Part shown: positions 13,408 through 18,638 of the stretch, in pieces
How the letters are laid out: each line of letters starts with the position of its first letter
Numbering within the stretch: the stretch's first letter is position 1
IMG/VR virus record: IMGVR_UViG_3300044695_002543
Location: 1 to 21,180 of that record
DNA from: a virus
DNA length: 21,180 nucleotides
Direction: 5' to 3' (one strand)
The notes under the pieces: model-generated
Database searches by the model: none
Told to the model about the DNA's origin: nothing
Seen by the model: only the letters and a program-made list of their open reading frames with translations
Translations under genes and position numbers: made by a program

Positions 13408-13436
13408 GCCCCTGCCATTAGAAATATTTTTTTGAC

Positions 13437-13516
13437 GTAAACCCTTGATACCAAAGGACTTACGGCGAGCGGGGCGGGCCGCGTTCGTCCTAAACCCTTG
13501 CGGCGTAAGGACTTAC
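13437..13516. repeat. Bipartite hairpin cassette R2
   Basis: Hairpin a: GTAAACCCTT (13437-13446) with AAGGACTTAC (13454-13463). Hairpin b: CTAAACCCTT (13490-13499) with AAGGACTTAC (13507-13516). Both contain a tandem mismatch on the plus strand that becomes tandem G-U in minus-strand RNA. GC core GGGGCGGGCCGCGTTCGT between them, same orientation as R1. Confidence 0.85.
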
Positions 13517-13521
13517 GGCAA

Positions 13522-13704
13522 CTACTCAGATTCTTCGTACACTTTCCCAGTAGATGGCTCACGAACTTCTACTACAGTCCATGATTCCATATGTTGGGTA
13601 GTCTCATCGGGATATTGTGGCATCAACTTAGAACATTGACGAATAGCATCGTCAATAGAATAGCAATCACGCATTACCACGCTAATAATCATATGATGAT
13701 ACAT
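13522..13704 (-). CDS. Small hypothetical protein, 60 aa
   Basis: Start at 13704 (MYHHMIISVVMRDCYSIDDA), with AAGG seven bases upstream and 2 bp after the previous stop; an upstream in-frame ATG would overlap that gene by 40 bases. The pattern SWTVVEVREPSTGKVYEESE at the C-terminus looks like a strand-turn-strand. Function unknown. Cassette R2 begins 5 bp after its stop. Confidence 0.65.
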   Translation of the reverse strand: MYHHMIISVVMRDCYSIDDAIRQCSKLMPQYPDETTQHMESWTVVEVREPSTGKVYEESE

Positions 13705-13706
13705 AT

Positions 13707-13916
13707 TCAAGCCTTCTGGTAATAGTTGTCGAAAACTTCTTGCCACGTTGGAAATCCGTAGAAAGGATCACCCTCATTCACACACTCGCCCGTCCTATCA
13801 TTGTAGATATCATAGAAAGACACCTTCCTCTTGTCCATGTCACGCAAGGACTCATAACAAGCGTATACGCTAAACGTAACATCGTCCATGATATAAGTGG
13901 CAACTCGTTCATTCAT
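13707..13916 (-). CDS. Small hypothetical phage protein, 69 aa
   Basis: Sequence of the type SFYDIYNDRTGECVNEGDPFYGFPTWQEVFDNYY: a small beta protein with a C-terminal helix, resembling short phage proteins that share 'FYDIY..TGECVNEG.PF...P....V..Y'. The start overlaps the gene at 13909 by 8 bases, and AAGGA lies upstream. No known role. Confidence 0.7.
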   Translation of the reverse strand: MNERVATYIMDDVTFSVYACYESLRDMDKRKVSFYDIYNDRTGECVNEGDPFYGFPTWQEVFDNYYQKA

Positions 13917-14115
13917 CGTTAGGATTCCTTGTGCTATGTATCTGGTAATCTCTTATATCAACAATATTATCTTCTGTCAACTCACCAAATAACTCTGGGT
14001 TTTCATATATTACACTGTTTATCGCATCTGCTATCTCTGCTTTAGTCTTTACCTCTGGCATATTTTCCAGATGAAAGTACATCATGATTTTGATTTCTTT
14101 TATATTGGTATCCAT
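13909..14115 (-). CDS. Small acidic hypothetical protein, 68 aa
   Basis: A short acidic protein (AEIADAINSVIYENPELFGE, LTEDNIVDIRDYQIH). The ribosome binding site is weak (GAGAAC, four bases before the ATG). More AT-rich than its neighbours. No motif recognised. It lies downstream of tRNA-Ile, possibly on the same transcript from the promoter at 14361. Confidence 0.6.
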   Translation of the reverse strand: MDTNIKEIKIMMYFHLENMPEVKTKAEIADAINSVIYENPELFGELTEDNIVDIRDYQIHSTRNPNDE

Positions 14116-14264
14116 ATCGTTCTCAAATGTTTGGGGGAATGTTGGTTACTTTAGACACAAAACTATTCCGATTTATTTATCACGATACAGTAAACTCCAA
14201 ACGAATATCATAATCATAAGTTCTAGCAACTAATCTCCCTAAGTGAAATGATAACATAACACAG

Positions 14265-14340
14265 TAGGGCGTGTACGAGTCGAACGTACCTATGAACACC
14301 TTATAAGAGTGTCGGATGCAACCGGCTTACCTTACGCCCC
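14265..14340 (-). tRNA. tRNA-Ile, anticodon UAU
   Basis: A 76-nt tRNA: acceptor GGGGCGT with ACGCCCT, discriminator A, anticodon stem ACACT/GGTGT with loop CTTATAA (UAU, reading AUA), T arm GTACG-TTCGACT-CGTAC. Most bacteria read AUA with lysidine-modified CAU instead, so UAU is unusual. Position 8 is A and the D stem forms only about two good pairs, so folding is non-canonical. No CCA encoded. Own promoter at 14361. Confidence 0.85.
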
Positions 14341-14360
14341 GTGAACGAGTGACCCGCACC

Positions 14361-14389
14361 ATTATAGCACGGGCCACTCGCTCTGTCAA
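14361..14389 (-). promoter_or_regulatory. Promoter for tRNA-Ile with inverted repeat
   Basis: TTGACA at 14384-14389, a 17-bp spacer, TATAAT at 14361-14366. An inverted repeat with 11-base arms (CGAGTGACCCG at 14346-14356, CGGGCCACTCG at 14370-14380, one mismatch) brackets the -10 box. Only one arm would be transcribed, so it looks like a DNA operator. Confidence 0.8.
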
Positions 14390-14395
14390 GGGAGA

Positions 14396-14605
14396 TCAGC
14401 GATAGCAGGACGTTTCGACCATCTTAGCAAACAGCAGGGTTCGCACGGTATTATCCATAGCACGAACCACGGCATACTTACCATTCGGGCCAGTACCAAC
14501 ACGCTCAACACGACCAGTGTGGAACTTCAGAATGTTCCGGTTGCCATGCAGCGGATACTTGCAACGAATGTGACGATCCTTCTTCAGACTAGCAAAGTTA
14601 TTCAT
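14396..14605 (-). CDS. Small basic hypothetical protein, 69 aa
   Basis: Start at 14605 (MNNFASLKKDRHIRCKYPLH), with GGAGG nine bases upstream; a TTG at 14614 is in frame but closer to the site. Basic protein with strands such as GRVERVGTGPNGKYAVV, like a small SH3-type barrel. It follows another tiny SH3-like gene by 5 bp. Function unknown. Confidence 0.7.
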   Translation of the reverse strand: MNNFASLKKDRHIRCKYPLHGNRNILKFHTGRVERVGTGPNGKYAVVRAMDNTVRTLLFAKMVETSCYR

Positions 14606-14610
14606 TATAA

Positions 14611-14751
14611 TCAACCTCCAAAGACTTCTTTTTCAACTTGCGAGAAAGTCACGTTGACCTTCTTCCCTTGACAATCAACCACAACACCCTCGCGGGTAAT
14701 CTTCACAACAGTACCAACCTTGAGTTTAGTACCAATACCAACAATCTTCAT
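14611..14751 (-). CDS. Tiny SH3/KOW-like protein, 46 aa
   Basis: A short gene: ATG at 14751, with AAGGAG seven bases upstream and stop TGA at 14611-14613, 5 bp before the next start. The protein starts MKIVGIGTKLKVGTVVKITR and ends VEKEVFGG; alternating strands (GTKLKVGTVVKIT, EGVVVDCQGKKVNVTF) suggest a single SH3/KOW-like barrel. Driven by the promoter at 14787. Function unknown. Confidence 0.75.
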   Translation of the reverse strand: MKIVGIGTKLKVGTVVKITREGVVVDCQGKKVNVTFSQVEKEVFGG

Positions 14752-14774
14752 TTCATTTCTCCTTGACGTTACTA

Positions 14775-15146
14775 TCACCACCAACTATCATACACTACCG
14801 TAATGCCGCTGTCAAGAGCCTCTCGGGCCTTGCGGATAAAATCTAGATCCTGTCGCTTGTAATAGTCATCGCTATCACTACCGAAGAAAAATCCTACGGT
14901 TTCTGGCAGACCAGATCCACTCACGGCATCTTCTAGATCGTCCAAATCTTCCCTAGTCAACTCTAGCGGGATACAGTTGAACTCACTCATACCGTTACCA
15001 TCTTCATCTTCGCGGCGACCCGGACGCCCCTTGAGTTCCCAAAGGTTTTCCATCCAGCCTTGAAGATTAGGATGCTTACGCCAGTAGGCAAGTTCTTCCT
15101 TCTCTCCGTTGTTGTCAATAGCAAATGCGTACTGATCCAGACCCAT
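14775..15146 (-). CDS. Conserved phage protein (GLDQYA family), 123 aa
   Basis: Starts MGLDQYAFAIDNNGEKEELA and continues with YWRKHPNLQGWMENLW (about 21-36), then LELTREDLDDLE, LPETVGFFFGSDSDDYY and a C-terminal VVYDSWW. This pattern is common in marine and other large phages, where it is often left hypothetical or labelled 'phosphoglycerate kinase' without evidence. Soluble, acidic. Start has AAGGAG seven bases upstream. Leader carries the 16S-like hairpin at 15178-15230. Confidence 0.85.
   Translation of the reverse strand: MGLDQYAFAIDNNGEKEELAYWRKHPNLQGWMENLWELKGRPGRREDEDGNGMSEFNCIPLELTREDLDDLEDAVSGSGLPETVGFFFGSDSDDYYKRQDLDFIRKAREALDSGITVVYDSWW
14787..14815 (-). promoter_or_regulatory. 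Sigma70-type promoter
   Basis: TTGACA at 14810-14815, a 17-bp spacer, TATGAT at 14787-14792. It lies inside the last codons of the gene at 14775 and drives the two small genes at 14751 and 14605. Confidence 0.72.
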
Positions 15147-15177
15147 TGTAAATCTCCTTGTTAGTGGTAGTTAGAGC

Positions 15178-15230
15178 CGATACTAGATTACTAGCGATTC
15201 CGATCTAAGCGTAGCGTTCATCTAGTATCG
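15178..15230 (-). promoter_or_regulatory. 5' leader hairpin with 16S rRNA-like loop
   Basis: A perfect 11-bp inverted repeat, CGATACTAGAT (15178-15188) and ATCTAGTATCG (15220-15230), at the expected 5' end of the mRNA for the gene at 15146. The minus strand at 15203-15186 reads TCGGAATCGCTAGTAATC, identical to a universally conserved 16S rRNA stretch (E. coli about 1335-1350, recalled). May act as an mRNA-stabilising hairpin or a translation-related decoy. Confidence 0.55.
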
Positions 15231-15232
15231 AC

Positions 15233-15261
15233 ATTCTAACCGAACGACTTTAGAAAATCAA
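15233..15261 (-). promoter_or_regulatory. Sigma70-type promoter for the GLDQYA gene
   Basis: TTGATT at 15256-15261, a 17-bp spacer, TAGAAT at 15233-15238. The TGA stop of the upstream gene is inside the -35 box. Start expected near 15226, right at the leader hairpin. Confidence 0.65.
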
Positions 15262-15521
15262 GCCTCGACCGTTTCGGCAACCTCGGCCTTGGGAGCCTTG
15301 GGAGCCTTGGGCGGCTTCGGAGTAGCAAGGCTCACGCCAGCCACACGCTTCGCCCACACCTTGTAGCCCTGCTCCTTCATCACCTCAGTCTTGACACCAT
15401 GAACCGCAGCCAGCGTACCGATACCGTCGATAGCAGCGAGCAGCGAACCACGAACACCCTCAACATCAACGCCAACCGGCGAATCAGTCACAATATCAAC
15501 CGTAAAAGAAAACTTCTGCAT
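15258..15521 (-). CDS. Hypothetical protein with Lys-Ala-Pro tail, 87 aa
   Basis: Start at 15521 (MQKFSFTVDIVTDSPVGVDV), six bases after AAGGAG; an in-frame ATG six codons earlier is less well placed. A compact N-terminal alpha/beta domain (SFTVDIVTD..., GSLLAAIDGIGTLAAVHGVK) is followed by a flexible PKPPKAPKAPKAE repeat tail. Low-complexity K/A/P tails often bind nucleic acid or act as linkers (inference). Single gene between its promoter and the next one. Confidence 0.75.
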   Translation of the reverse strand: MQKFSFTVDIVTDSPVGVDVEGVRGSLLAAIDGIGTLAAVHGVKTEVMKEQGYKVWAKRVAGVSLATPKPPKAPKAPKAEVAETVEA

Positions 15522-15566
15522 AATCAACTCCTTATTCAAGTTAGTGTTATCAACCTTACTCCAATC

Positions 15567-15594
15567 ATTCTACCATAGTATATCGGCCTGTCAA
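15567..15594 (-). promoter_or_regulatory. Sigma70-type promoter
   Basis: TTGACA at 15589-15594, a 16-bp spacer with GGCCGATATAC, TAGAAT at 15567-15572. AAAAAATATTTTTT lies 13 bp upstream of the -35 box. Confidence 0.82.
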
Positions 15595-15624
15595 CCCCAC
15601 GTTCTTGAAAAAATATTTTTTGTC

Positions 15625-15704
15625 CTAAGTCGTTGTGGCGTAAGGACTTACGACGAATCCGGCCCGCCGCCCTAGCTCTAAACCCTTTGGCAGCAAGGAC
15701 TTAC
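15625..15704. repeat. Bipartite hairpin cassette R3
   Basis: Hairpin a: CTAAGTCGTT (15625-15634) with AAGGACTTA (15642-15650), Watson-Crick with one mismatch. Hairpin b: CTAAACCCTT (15678-15687) with AAGGACTTAC (15695-15704). Core ATCCGGCCCGCCGCCC is in the opposite orientation to R1/R2. The TAA stop of the gene at 15701 lies in the last arm. Followed by AAAAAATATTTTTT and the promoter at 15567. Confidence 0.85.
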
Positions 15705-16069
15705 GACAAGTATCCTTCGCATCCCAAAGAGGTCAGGTCACGCAGCAACCCTTCAGCCGCTTCGGGAGTCTTAGCGGTCATAGTGATGGGATTACCACCA
15801 CCACGCCAATATCCGCTCTCGTCGTAGCGACCAACCATACCATCGGTCCAATCCTTCGCTTCCTTCAATCCCCATCCGGTATGCTGTCGAACAGCCTTGA
15901 TGCAAGGAATGCGATTGTTGGTATCCATACCTTTGGTGATCGTAACCCTACGCTTCTGGTTCACGCCCAACGCAACCTCAAAAGCGGTCACAATCCGCTC
16001 GTAAACACTCTGGTGACAGTTAGCAGCCAGATCCATAGCCTCACGAACACTCAGTTCCAACGTAATCAT
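15701..16069 (-). CDS. Ribosomal L7/L12 C-terminal-like protein, 122 aa
   Basis: Residues 56-77 (IKAVRQHTGWGLKEAKDWTD) match the signature of the bL12 C-terminal domain, whose consensus is 'KI.VIK.VRE.TGLGLKEAKDLV', and the end (TPEAAEGLLRDLTSLGCEGY) matches the second helix and strand 'EEAE.IK..LE..GA.VE'. The first 45 residues are different from the bL12 dimerisation domain. In ribosomes this domain recruits translation GTPases. Whether the phage protein does so is unknown. The start overlaps the upstream stop (ATGA), and its stop lies in cassette R3. Confidence 0.7.
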   Translation of the reverse strand: MITLELSVREAMDLAANCHQSVYERIVTAFEVALGVNQKRRVTITKGMDTNNRIPCIKAVRQHTGWGLKEAKDWTDGMVGRYDESGYWRGGGNPITMTAKTPEAAEGLLRDLTSLGCEGYLS

Positions 16070-16548
16070 ATAGCAAAACTTTCTGTATACTTAGGGGTGA
16101 TTTCGTAAATACCGTCAAAACTACCGTTACGCTCTTCTAGAATATAAACTTGCTTACCATCAGTAATCAAGGTGTCATATTCCGTTCCATCCCAAATGAA
16201 CTCGTTATTGTCGCTTTCTCGTCGCCAGTGCGGATCACGAAGTGGATTATAAAACAACTTCTCAAGATTGTCAATAGGCAGAGTGGGATAAAAATCCTTC
16301 CTCAACATAACTTCTTCACACCGTACCCACCCACTAACATCATGCACACCAGCCTCAAACACCTGTTTAGCCTTATTCGGCCTATTCCACAGGATACAAC
16401 CCCGCATCTCCAACTGATATTCTTTAGGGTCATAATAATACACATCAACAGTTTTTCCACCCTGCTTCACTTTCACTTGCCAGTGCATATAATGCTCACC
16501 GTTAGAAAGGTGAAAACGAACTTCGCCGTATAGTGGTTTCTGTTTCAT
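16066..16548 (-). CDS. Conserved phage protein (YDP/WVRC motif), 160 aa
   Basis: Start set at 16548 (MKQKPLYGEVRFHLSNGEHY): the promoter at 16555-16583 puts transcription start on the A of this ATG, so the mRNA would be leaderless; longer frames run through the promoter. A start at MHWQ (residue 21) with GGTGAG upstream is the alternative. The N-terminal 95 residues carry RFHLSNGEHYMHWQVK, YYYDPKEYQLEMRGC and a SGWVRCEEV pattern, known to me from uncharacterised proteins of large phages. The C-terminus has strands of the form YDTLITDGKQVYILEERNGS. Function unknown. Confidence 0.75.
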   Translation of the reverse strand: MKQKPLYGEVRFHLSNGEHYMHWQVKVKQGGKTVDVYYYDPKEYQLEMRGCILWNRPNKAKQVFEAGVHDVSGWVRCEEVMLRKDFYPTLPIDNLEKLFYNPLRDPHWRRESDNNEFIWDGTEYDTLITDGKQVYILEERNGSFDGIYEITPKYTESFAI

Positions 16549-16554
16549 GCTTTC

Positions 16555-16583
16555 ATTATACCTTGTCGTATACGACTTGTCAA
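16555..16583 (-). promoter_or_regulatory. Consensus sigma70 promoter, leaderless start
   Basis: Perfect TTGACA at 16578-16583, a 17-bp spacer and perfect TATAAT at 16555-16560. The spacer contains the 12-bp palindrome GTCGTATACGAC. The TGA stop of the gene at 16580 lies in the -35 box. The ATG at 16548 falls at the predicted +1. Confidence 0.88.
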
Positions 16584-17074
16584 GCCATCTCCTCAAAGAA
16601 ATCTTCCATACCATACTCATTCCACAATGCTACAGGAATAATATCTTCTTTATTGTCCATGTCACCGTATTCAACGTAGTTGTCAATACCATTATCCCAA
16701 ATGCCACAAAATGCCATTCCCGGCTCAAAATAAGTAGCACGAACATTATAGTCCAACTCTACCAGTTTTTCGTAGAACTGAATAGGGGGCGACCATGCAC
16801 TATTGAATGACACCGTTACCTTACCATCTTCCACTACCGCCGGATCTTCATACTCTTCCTTACCAAAGTCCCACTTGGTTCCCCAGTTATTGCATTGCCA
16901 CTTATACCAATAGTTTGGACTACTTTCGTCCACAATAGATTGACCATTCTCATCCTTTGGACATGGCAGATAATGCTCGCACGTATGGCCCGAGTTATAA
17001 GCATTAGCAAACTCACGCACCTTCGCCGGATCGTCGTGGGAAACTGTCAGATTATTCATGCACCAGTTAGGCAT
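16580..17074 (-). CDS. Api92-like (DUF1281) ferredoxin-fold protein, 164 aa
   Basis: Begins MPNWCMNNLTV, the hallmark of Api92/DUF1281 (YubB-like ferredoxin-fold) proteins found in phages and plasmids, followed by a W...NNWGTKWD block (about 57-68) and VSFNSAWSPP (about 88-97) and FEPGMAFCGIWD (116-127). The family's role is unknown. Full length, intact. AAGGAG lies six bases before the ATG. Its stop overlaps the next promoter's -35 box. Confidence 0.88.
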   Translation of the reverse strand: MPNWCMNNLTVSHDDPAKVREFANAYNSGHTCEHYLPCPKDENGQSIVDESSPNYWYKWQCNNWGTKWDFGKEEYEDPAVVEDGKVTVSFNSAWSPPIQFYEKLVELDYNVRATYFEPGMAFCGIWDNGIDNYVEYGDMDNKEDIIPVALWNEYGMEDFFEEMA

Positions 17075-17088
17075 ATTTTTCTCCTTGT

Positions 17089-17286
17089 TTAGATATCGTA
17101 CTCGTTACGCCACTGTTTGTCAATAGCCTTACGGGTACGCTGTCGCTTGGGGCGATTGTCCATAACCGTATACCTGTGTTCCTTGTGACCAGTAGATACC
17201 TCCCAAGGCTTCTTGGTCTTGAGTTTGATCTTATCGCCGTACTTGCGGCGTGGTCGCGTATCGTCGTTGTTCTGGAGCGTAATCAT
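17089..17286 (-). CDS. Small highly basic protein, 65 aa
   Basis: Rich in Arg and Lys throughout (RPRRKYGDKIKLKTKKPWEV, DNRPKRQRTRKAIDKQWRNE), so probably nucleic-acid binding. Start uncertain: the ATG at 17286 has GGAA six bases upstream, and 17298 is also possible. It overlaps the 3' end of the gene at 17231. Function unknown. Confidence 0.6.
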   Translation of the reverse strand: MITLQNNDDTRPRRKYGDKIKLKTKKPWEVSTGHKEHRYTVMDNRPKRQRTRKAIDKQWRNEYDI

Positions 17287-17344
17287 GCCATGTTCCATTT
17301 TCGTGTAAGTAAAAAACCTTATCCAAGTTAGGGTCGTAAGCCAT
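17231..17344 (-). CDS. Possible nested short product, 37 aa
   Basis: In frame with the 84-aa gene: ATG at 17344 lies two bases after the start site predicted for the promoter at 17353-17380. The peptide starts MAYDPNLDKVFYLHENGTWH and lacks the membrane helix. It may be a soluble short form, or the promoter may simply serve the gene at 17286. Confidence 0.35.
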   Translation of the reverse strand: MAYDPNLDKVFYLHENGTWHDYAPEQRRYATTPQVRR

Positions 17345-17485
17345 CAGACAGTATTGTATCGGATATTTTATGGTTGTCAAGGGTTTTTGTATTGTGGGGA
17401 TTTTGATATCGCCCTTTTGGTAGTCCTTGAATCCAGTATATGCCAAACCCAATACGGTAACGAAAACACCAATCCACTGAATCAT
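17231..17485 (-). CDS. Small membrane-anchored protein, 84 aa
   Basis: Start at 17485 (MIQWIGVFVTVLGLAYTGFK), with GGAG five bases upstream; ATG at 17488 is two bases from that site. Residues 1-18 form a single transmembrane helix or signal anchor, with the rest basic and soluble. A good promoter (17353-17380) lies inside the frame and would allow a 37-residue C-terminal product from the ATG at 17344. Function unknown. Confidence 0.6.
   Translation of the reverse strand: MIQWIGVFVTVLGLAYTGFKDYQKGDIKIPTIQKPLTTIKYPIQYCLMAYDPNLDKVFYLHENGTWHDYAPEQRRYATTPQVRR
17353..17380 (-). promoter_or_regulatory. Sigma70-type promoter inside a gene
   Basis: TTGACA at 17375-17380, a 16-bp spacer with ATCCGA, TACAAT at 17353-17358, all within the coding frame 17231-17485. 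Expected start about 17346, almost on the ATG at 17344. Confidence 0.65.
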
Positions 17486-17553
17486 CATCGCTCCTTTAGT
17501 TGTGTTCTTTCTCATACACTGACTATCGGCAAAGCGTTATTCGTAACTTTAGG

Positions 17554-17703
17554 CTAAGACGCCACTGCGGCAAAAATCCGTTCTACCCAAACGTTTTTAC
17601 CGTAAGATTCCTCCGCTTTTCGCAGAGCATCCCATTGTGACATAGCCACCACATAACCCGCAAAACGGTTATTCTTCACCACTCTCCAAGTATACTCACT
17701 CAT
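17554..17703 (-). CDS. Small hypothetical protein, 49 aa
   Basis: A clear short gene: GGAGG five bases before the ATG at 17703, stop TAG at 17554, and a promoter 20 bp upstream. The protein (MSEYTWRVVKNNRFAGYVVA, then MSQWDALRKAEESYGKNVWV) reads as strand, strand, helix, strand. The pattern 'WRV..N....GYV.A.S.WDALRKAEE.YG..VWVER' is the shape of a tiny phage domain with no known role. Starts a new transcription unit after cassette R4. Confidence 0.8.
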   Translation of the reverse strand: MSEYTWRVVKNNRFAGYVVAMSQWDALRKAEESYGKNVWVERIFAAVAS

Positions 17704-17722
17704 ACGTTCCTCCTATGCAAAC

Positions 17723-17750
17723 ACTATACCCTAGTATCGGCAAAAGTCAA
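17723..17750 (-). promoter_or_regulatory. Sigma70-type promoter
   Basis: TTGACT at 17745-17750, a 16-bp spacer with TGCCGATAC, TATAGT at 17723-17728. AAATATTT starts four bp upstream of the -35 box. Drives the small gene at 17703 and probably 17485. Confidence 0.75.
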
Positions 17751-17768
17751 GACAAATATTTAGGAGTC

Positions 17769-17848
17769 ATAAGTTGTTGGTACATAAGGACTTACGGCAA
17801 ATCTCCCCCGCCGCCCTGTTCCTAAATCCTTTGGTAGCAAGGACTTAG
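17769..17848. repeat. Bipartite hairpin cassette R4
   Basis: The most divergent copy. Hairpin a: ATAAGTTGTT (17769-17778) with AAGGACTTAC (17786-17795), imperfect. Hairpin b: TAAATCCTT (17823-17831) with AAGGACTTA (17839-17847). Core ATCTCCCCCGCCGCCC is in R3 orientation but degraded. The TAA stop of the 42-aa zinc protein is in the last arm. AAATATTT and a promoter follow. Confidence 0.75.
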
Positions 17849-17973
17849 CAATCGTTGTCGATATACCACCAATGGCATTGCTGGCAGAAGTTCCAGATTA
17901 TTCCATAATCATCATACTTCCACACCAGCACATCACACGCCCCACACGGACAAATATCACTAAGAGTTTTCAA
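17845..17973 (-). CDS. Small zinc-ribbon protein, 42 aa, TTG start
   Basis: A short frame starting at TTG (17973), seven bases after GGAG and overlapping the stop of the gene at 17960 by 14 bases. The protein holds C-P-C-G-A-C (residues 8-13) and C-Q-Q-C-H (30-34), a CxxC pair arrangement for one zinc, plus many Trp and Tyr (DVLVWKYDDYGIIWNF, HWWYID). The stop codon is supplied by cassette R4. Role unknown; tiny zinc ribbons like this are common in phages. Confidence 0.65.
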   Translation of the reverse strand: MKTLSDICPCGACDVLVWKYDDYGIIWNFCQQCHWWYIDNDC

Positions 17974-18172
17974 GAACTAACTCCACATATTTGTTAATCA
18001 GTTCGCTGGTAGCAATCTCATGTAATCCAATCAACTCTTTAACTTTACTTACATTGTGCTTATTAGCAGCACTCATACGAGAGTTAAAAAAGTTGATAAT
18101 ATAAATCATAGCCTGATCCCTAGTCATAGTTTTAGGATCGGCACTGTGTAAATCACTAAAGTTTTTAGCCAT
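17960..18172 (-). CDS. Small helical hypothetical protein, 70 aa
   Basis: Start at 18172 (MAKNFSDLHSADPKTMTRDQ), overlapping the previous stop by 8 bases, with GAGG upstream; longer in-frame starts go through the upstream gene. All-helical prediction (AMIYIINFFNSRMSAANKHN, VKELIGLHEIATSELINKYV). Function unknown. Confidence 0.65.
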   Translation of the reverse strand: MAKNFSDLHSADPKTMTRDQAMIYIINFFNSRMSAANKHNVSKVKELIGLHEIATSELINKYVELVLENS

Positions 18173-18422
18173 TAGGATAATCCTCTGGATAATCTGTTGC
18201 TGGTCGCTCTGGTTTAGGTTGGCCCTCGTATGGCATCCACCACGGAGCATCCATACGATCCACAAGGCCGGGACTTTCTTCACAAATAAGAATATGCGGA
18301 CTCACAGGATCATCACGATGAATCTCATACCTTCCCTGCCACACCCCAATATCTGGCCCAAAGTAATAAACCTTTTGCCCATTAATAGGGCGACGATAAC
18401 CAAAAAAACTAAGCCATTCCAT
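18165..18422 (-). CDS. DUF551-like small phage protein, 85 aa
   Basis: The pattern GQKVYYFGPDIGVWQGRYE (about 15-33) followed by DAPWWMPYEGQPKPERP (58-74) resembles DUF551-type proteins, in which a 'P..G..VLV' strand pair precedes 'W-MPLP-EPP'. Similar proteins are frequent in phages, and their function is unknown. The ATG overlaps the upstream stop (TAATG). Confidence 0.65.
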   Translation of the reverse strand: MEWLSFFGYRRPINGQKVYYFGPDIGVWQGRYEIHRDDPVSPHILICEESPGLVDRMDAPWWMPYEGQPKPERPATDYPEDYPNG

Positions 18423-18622
18423 TACTTCAATCCCTCTCTTATCATTTGTATTAGATTAGAAGCATCGCCCAAAGCCGCAGATTCAAAATCATCATCAAGG
18501 TTTTCGGCAACATTATCAAGTATACTCTCAATGTTCAATAATGCAATAGCCATATCTTTTGACGATAGATCGTCACTATCAATACTAAGAGCATCTGATA
18601 TTTGTTTTTTACTTATTCTCAT
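18422..18622 (-). CDS. Small acidic helical protein, 66 aa
   Basis: Short acidic protein (ISDALSIDSDDLSSKDMAIA, ILDNVAENLDDDFESAALGD), predicted all-helical. AAGGGAAAAG precedes the ATG at 18622. Its leader is the structured segment 18639-18787, which ends in an attenuator-like hairpin, so expression may be conditional. Function unknown. Confidence 0.65.
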   Translation of the reverse strand: MRISKKQISDALSIDSDDLSSKDMAIALLNIESILDNVAENLDDDFESAALGDASNLIQMIREGLK

Positions 18623-18638
18623 CTTTTCCCTTTGTATT

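Noticed and set aside
14170-14230. Tiny hydrophobic frame (MIMIFVWSLLYRDK)
   Set aside because: 14-18 codons with an ambiguous start and no conservation evidence.
16549-16620. Longer start for the 160-aa gene
   Set aside because: It would include the perfect promoter and overlap the Api92-like gene.
17509-17540. Extra promoter before the 84-aa gene
   Set aside because: It contains TTTGCCGATA in the right place but lacks a -35 box and has only TATGAG as -10; probably a relic.
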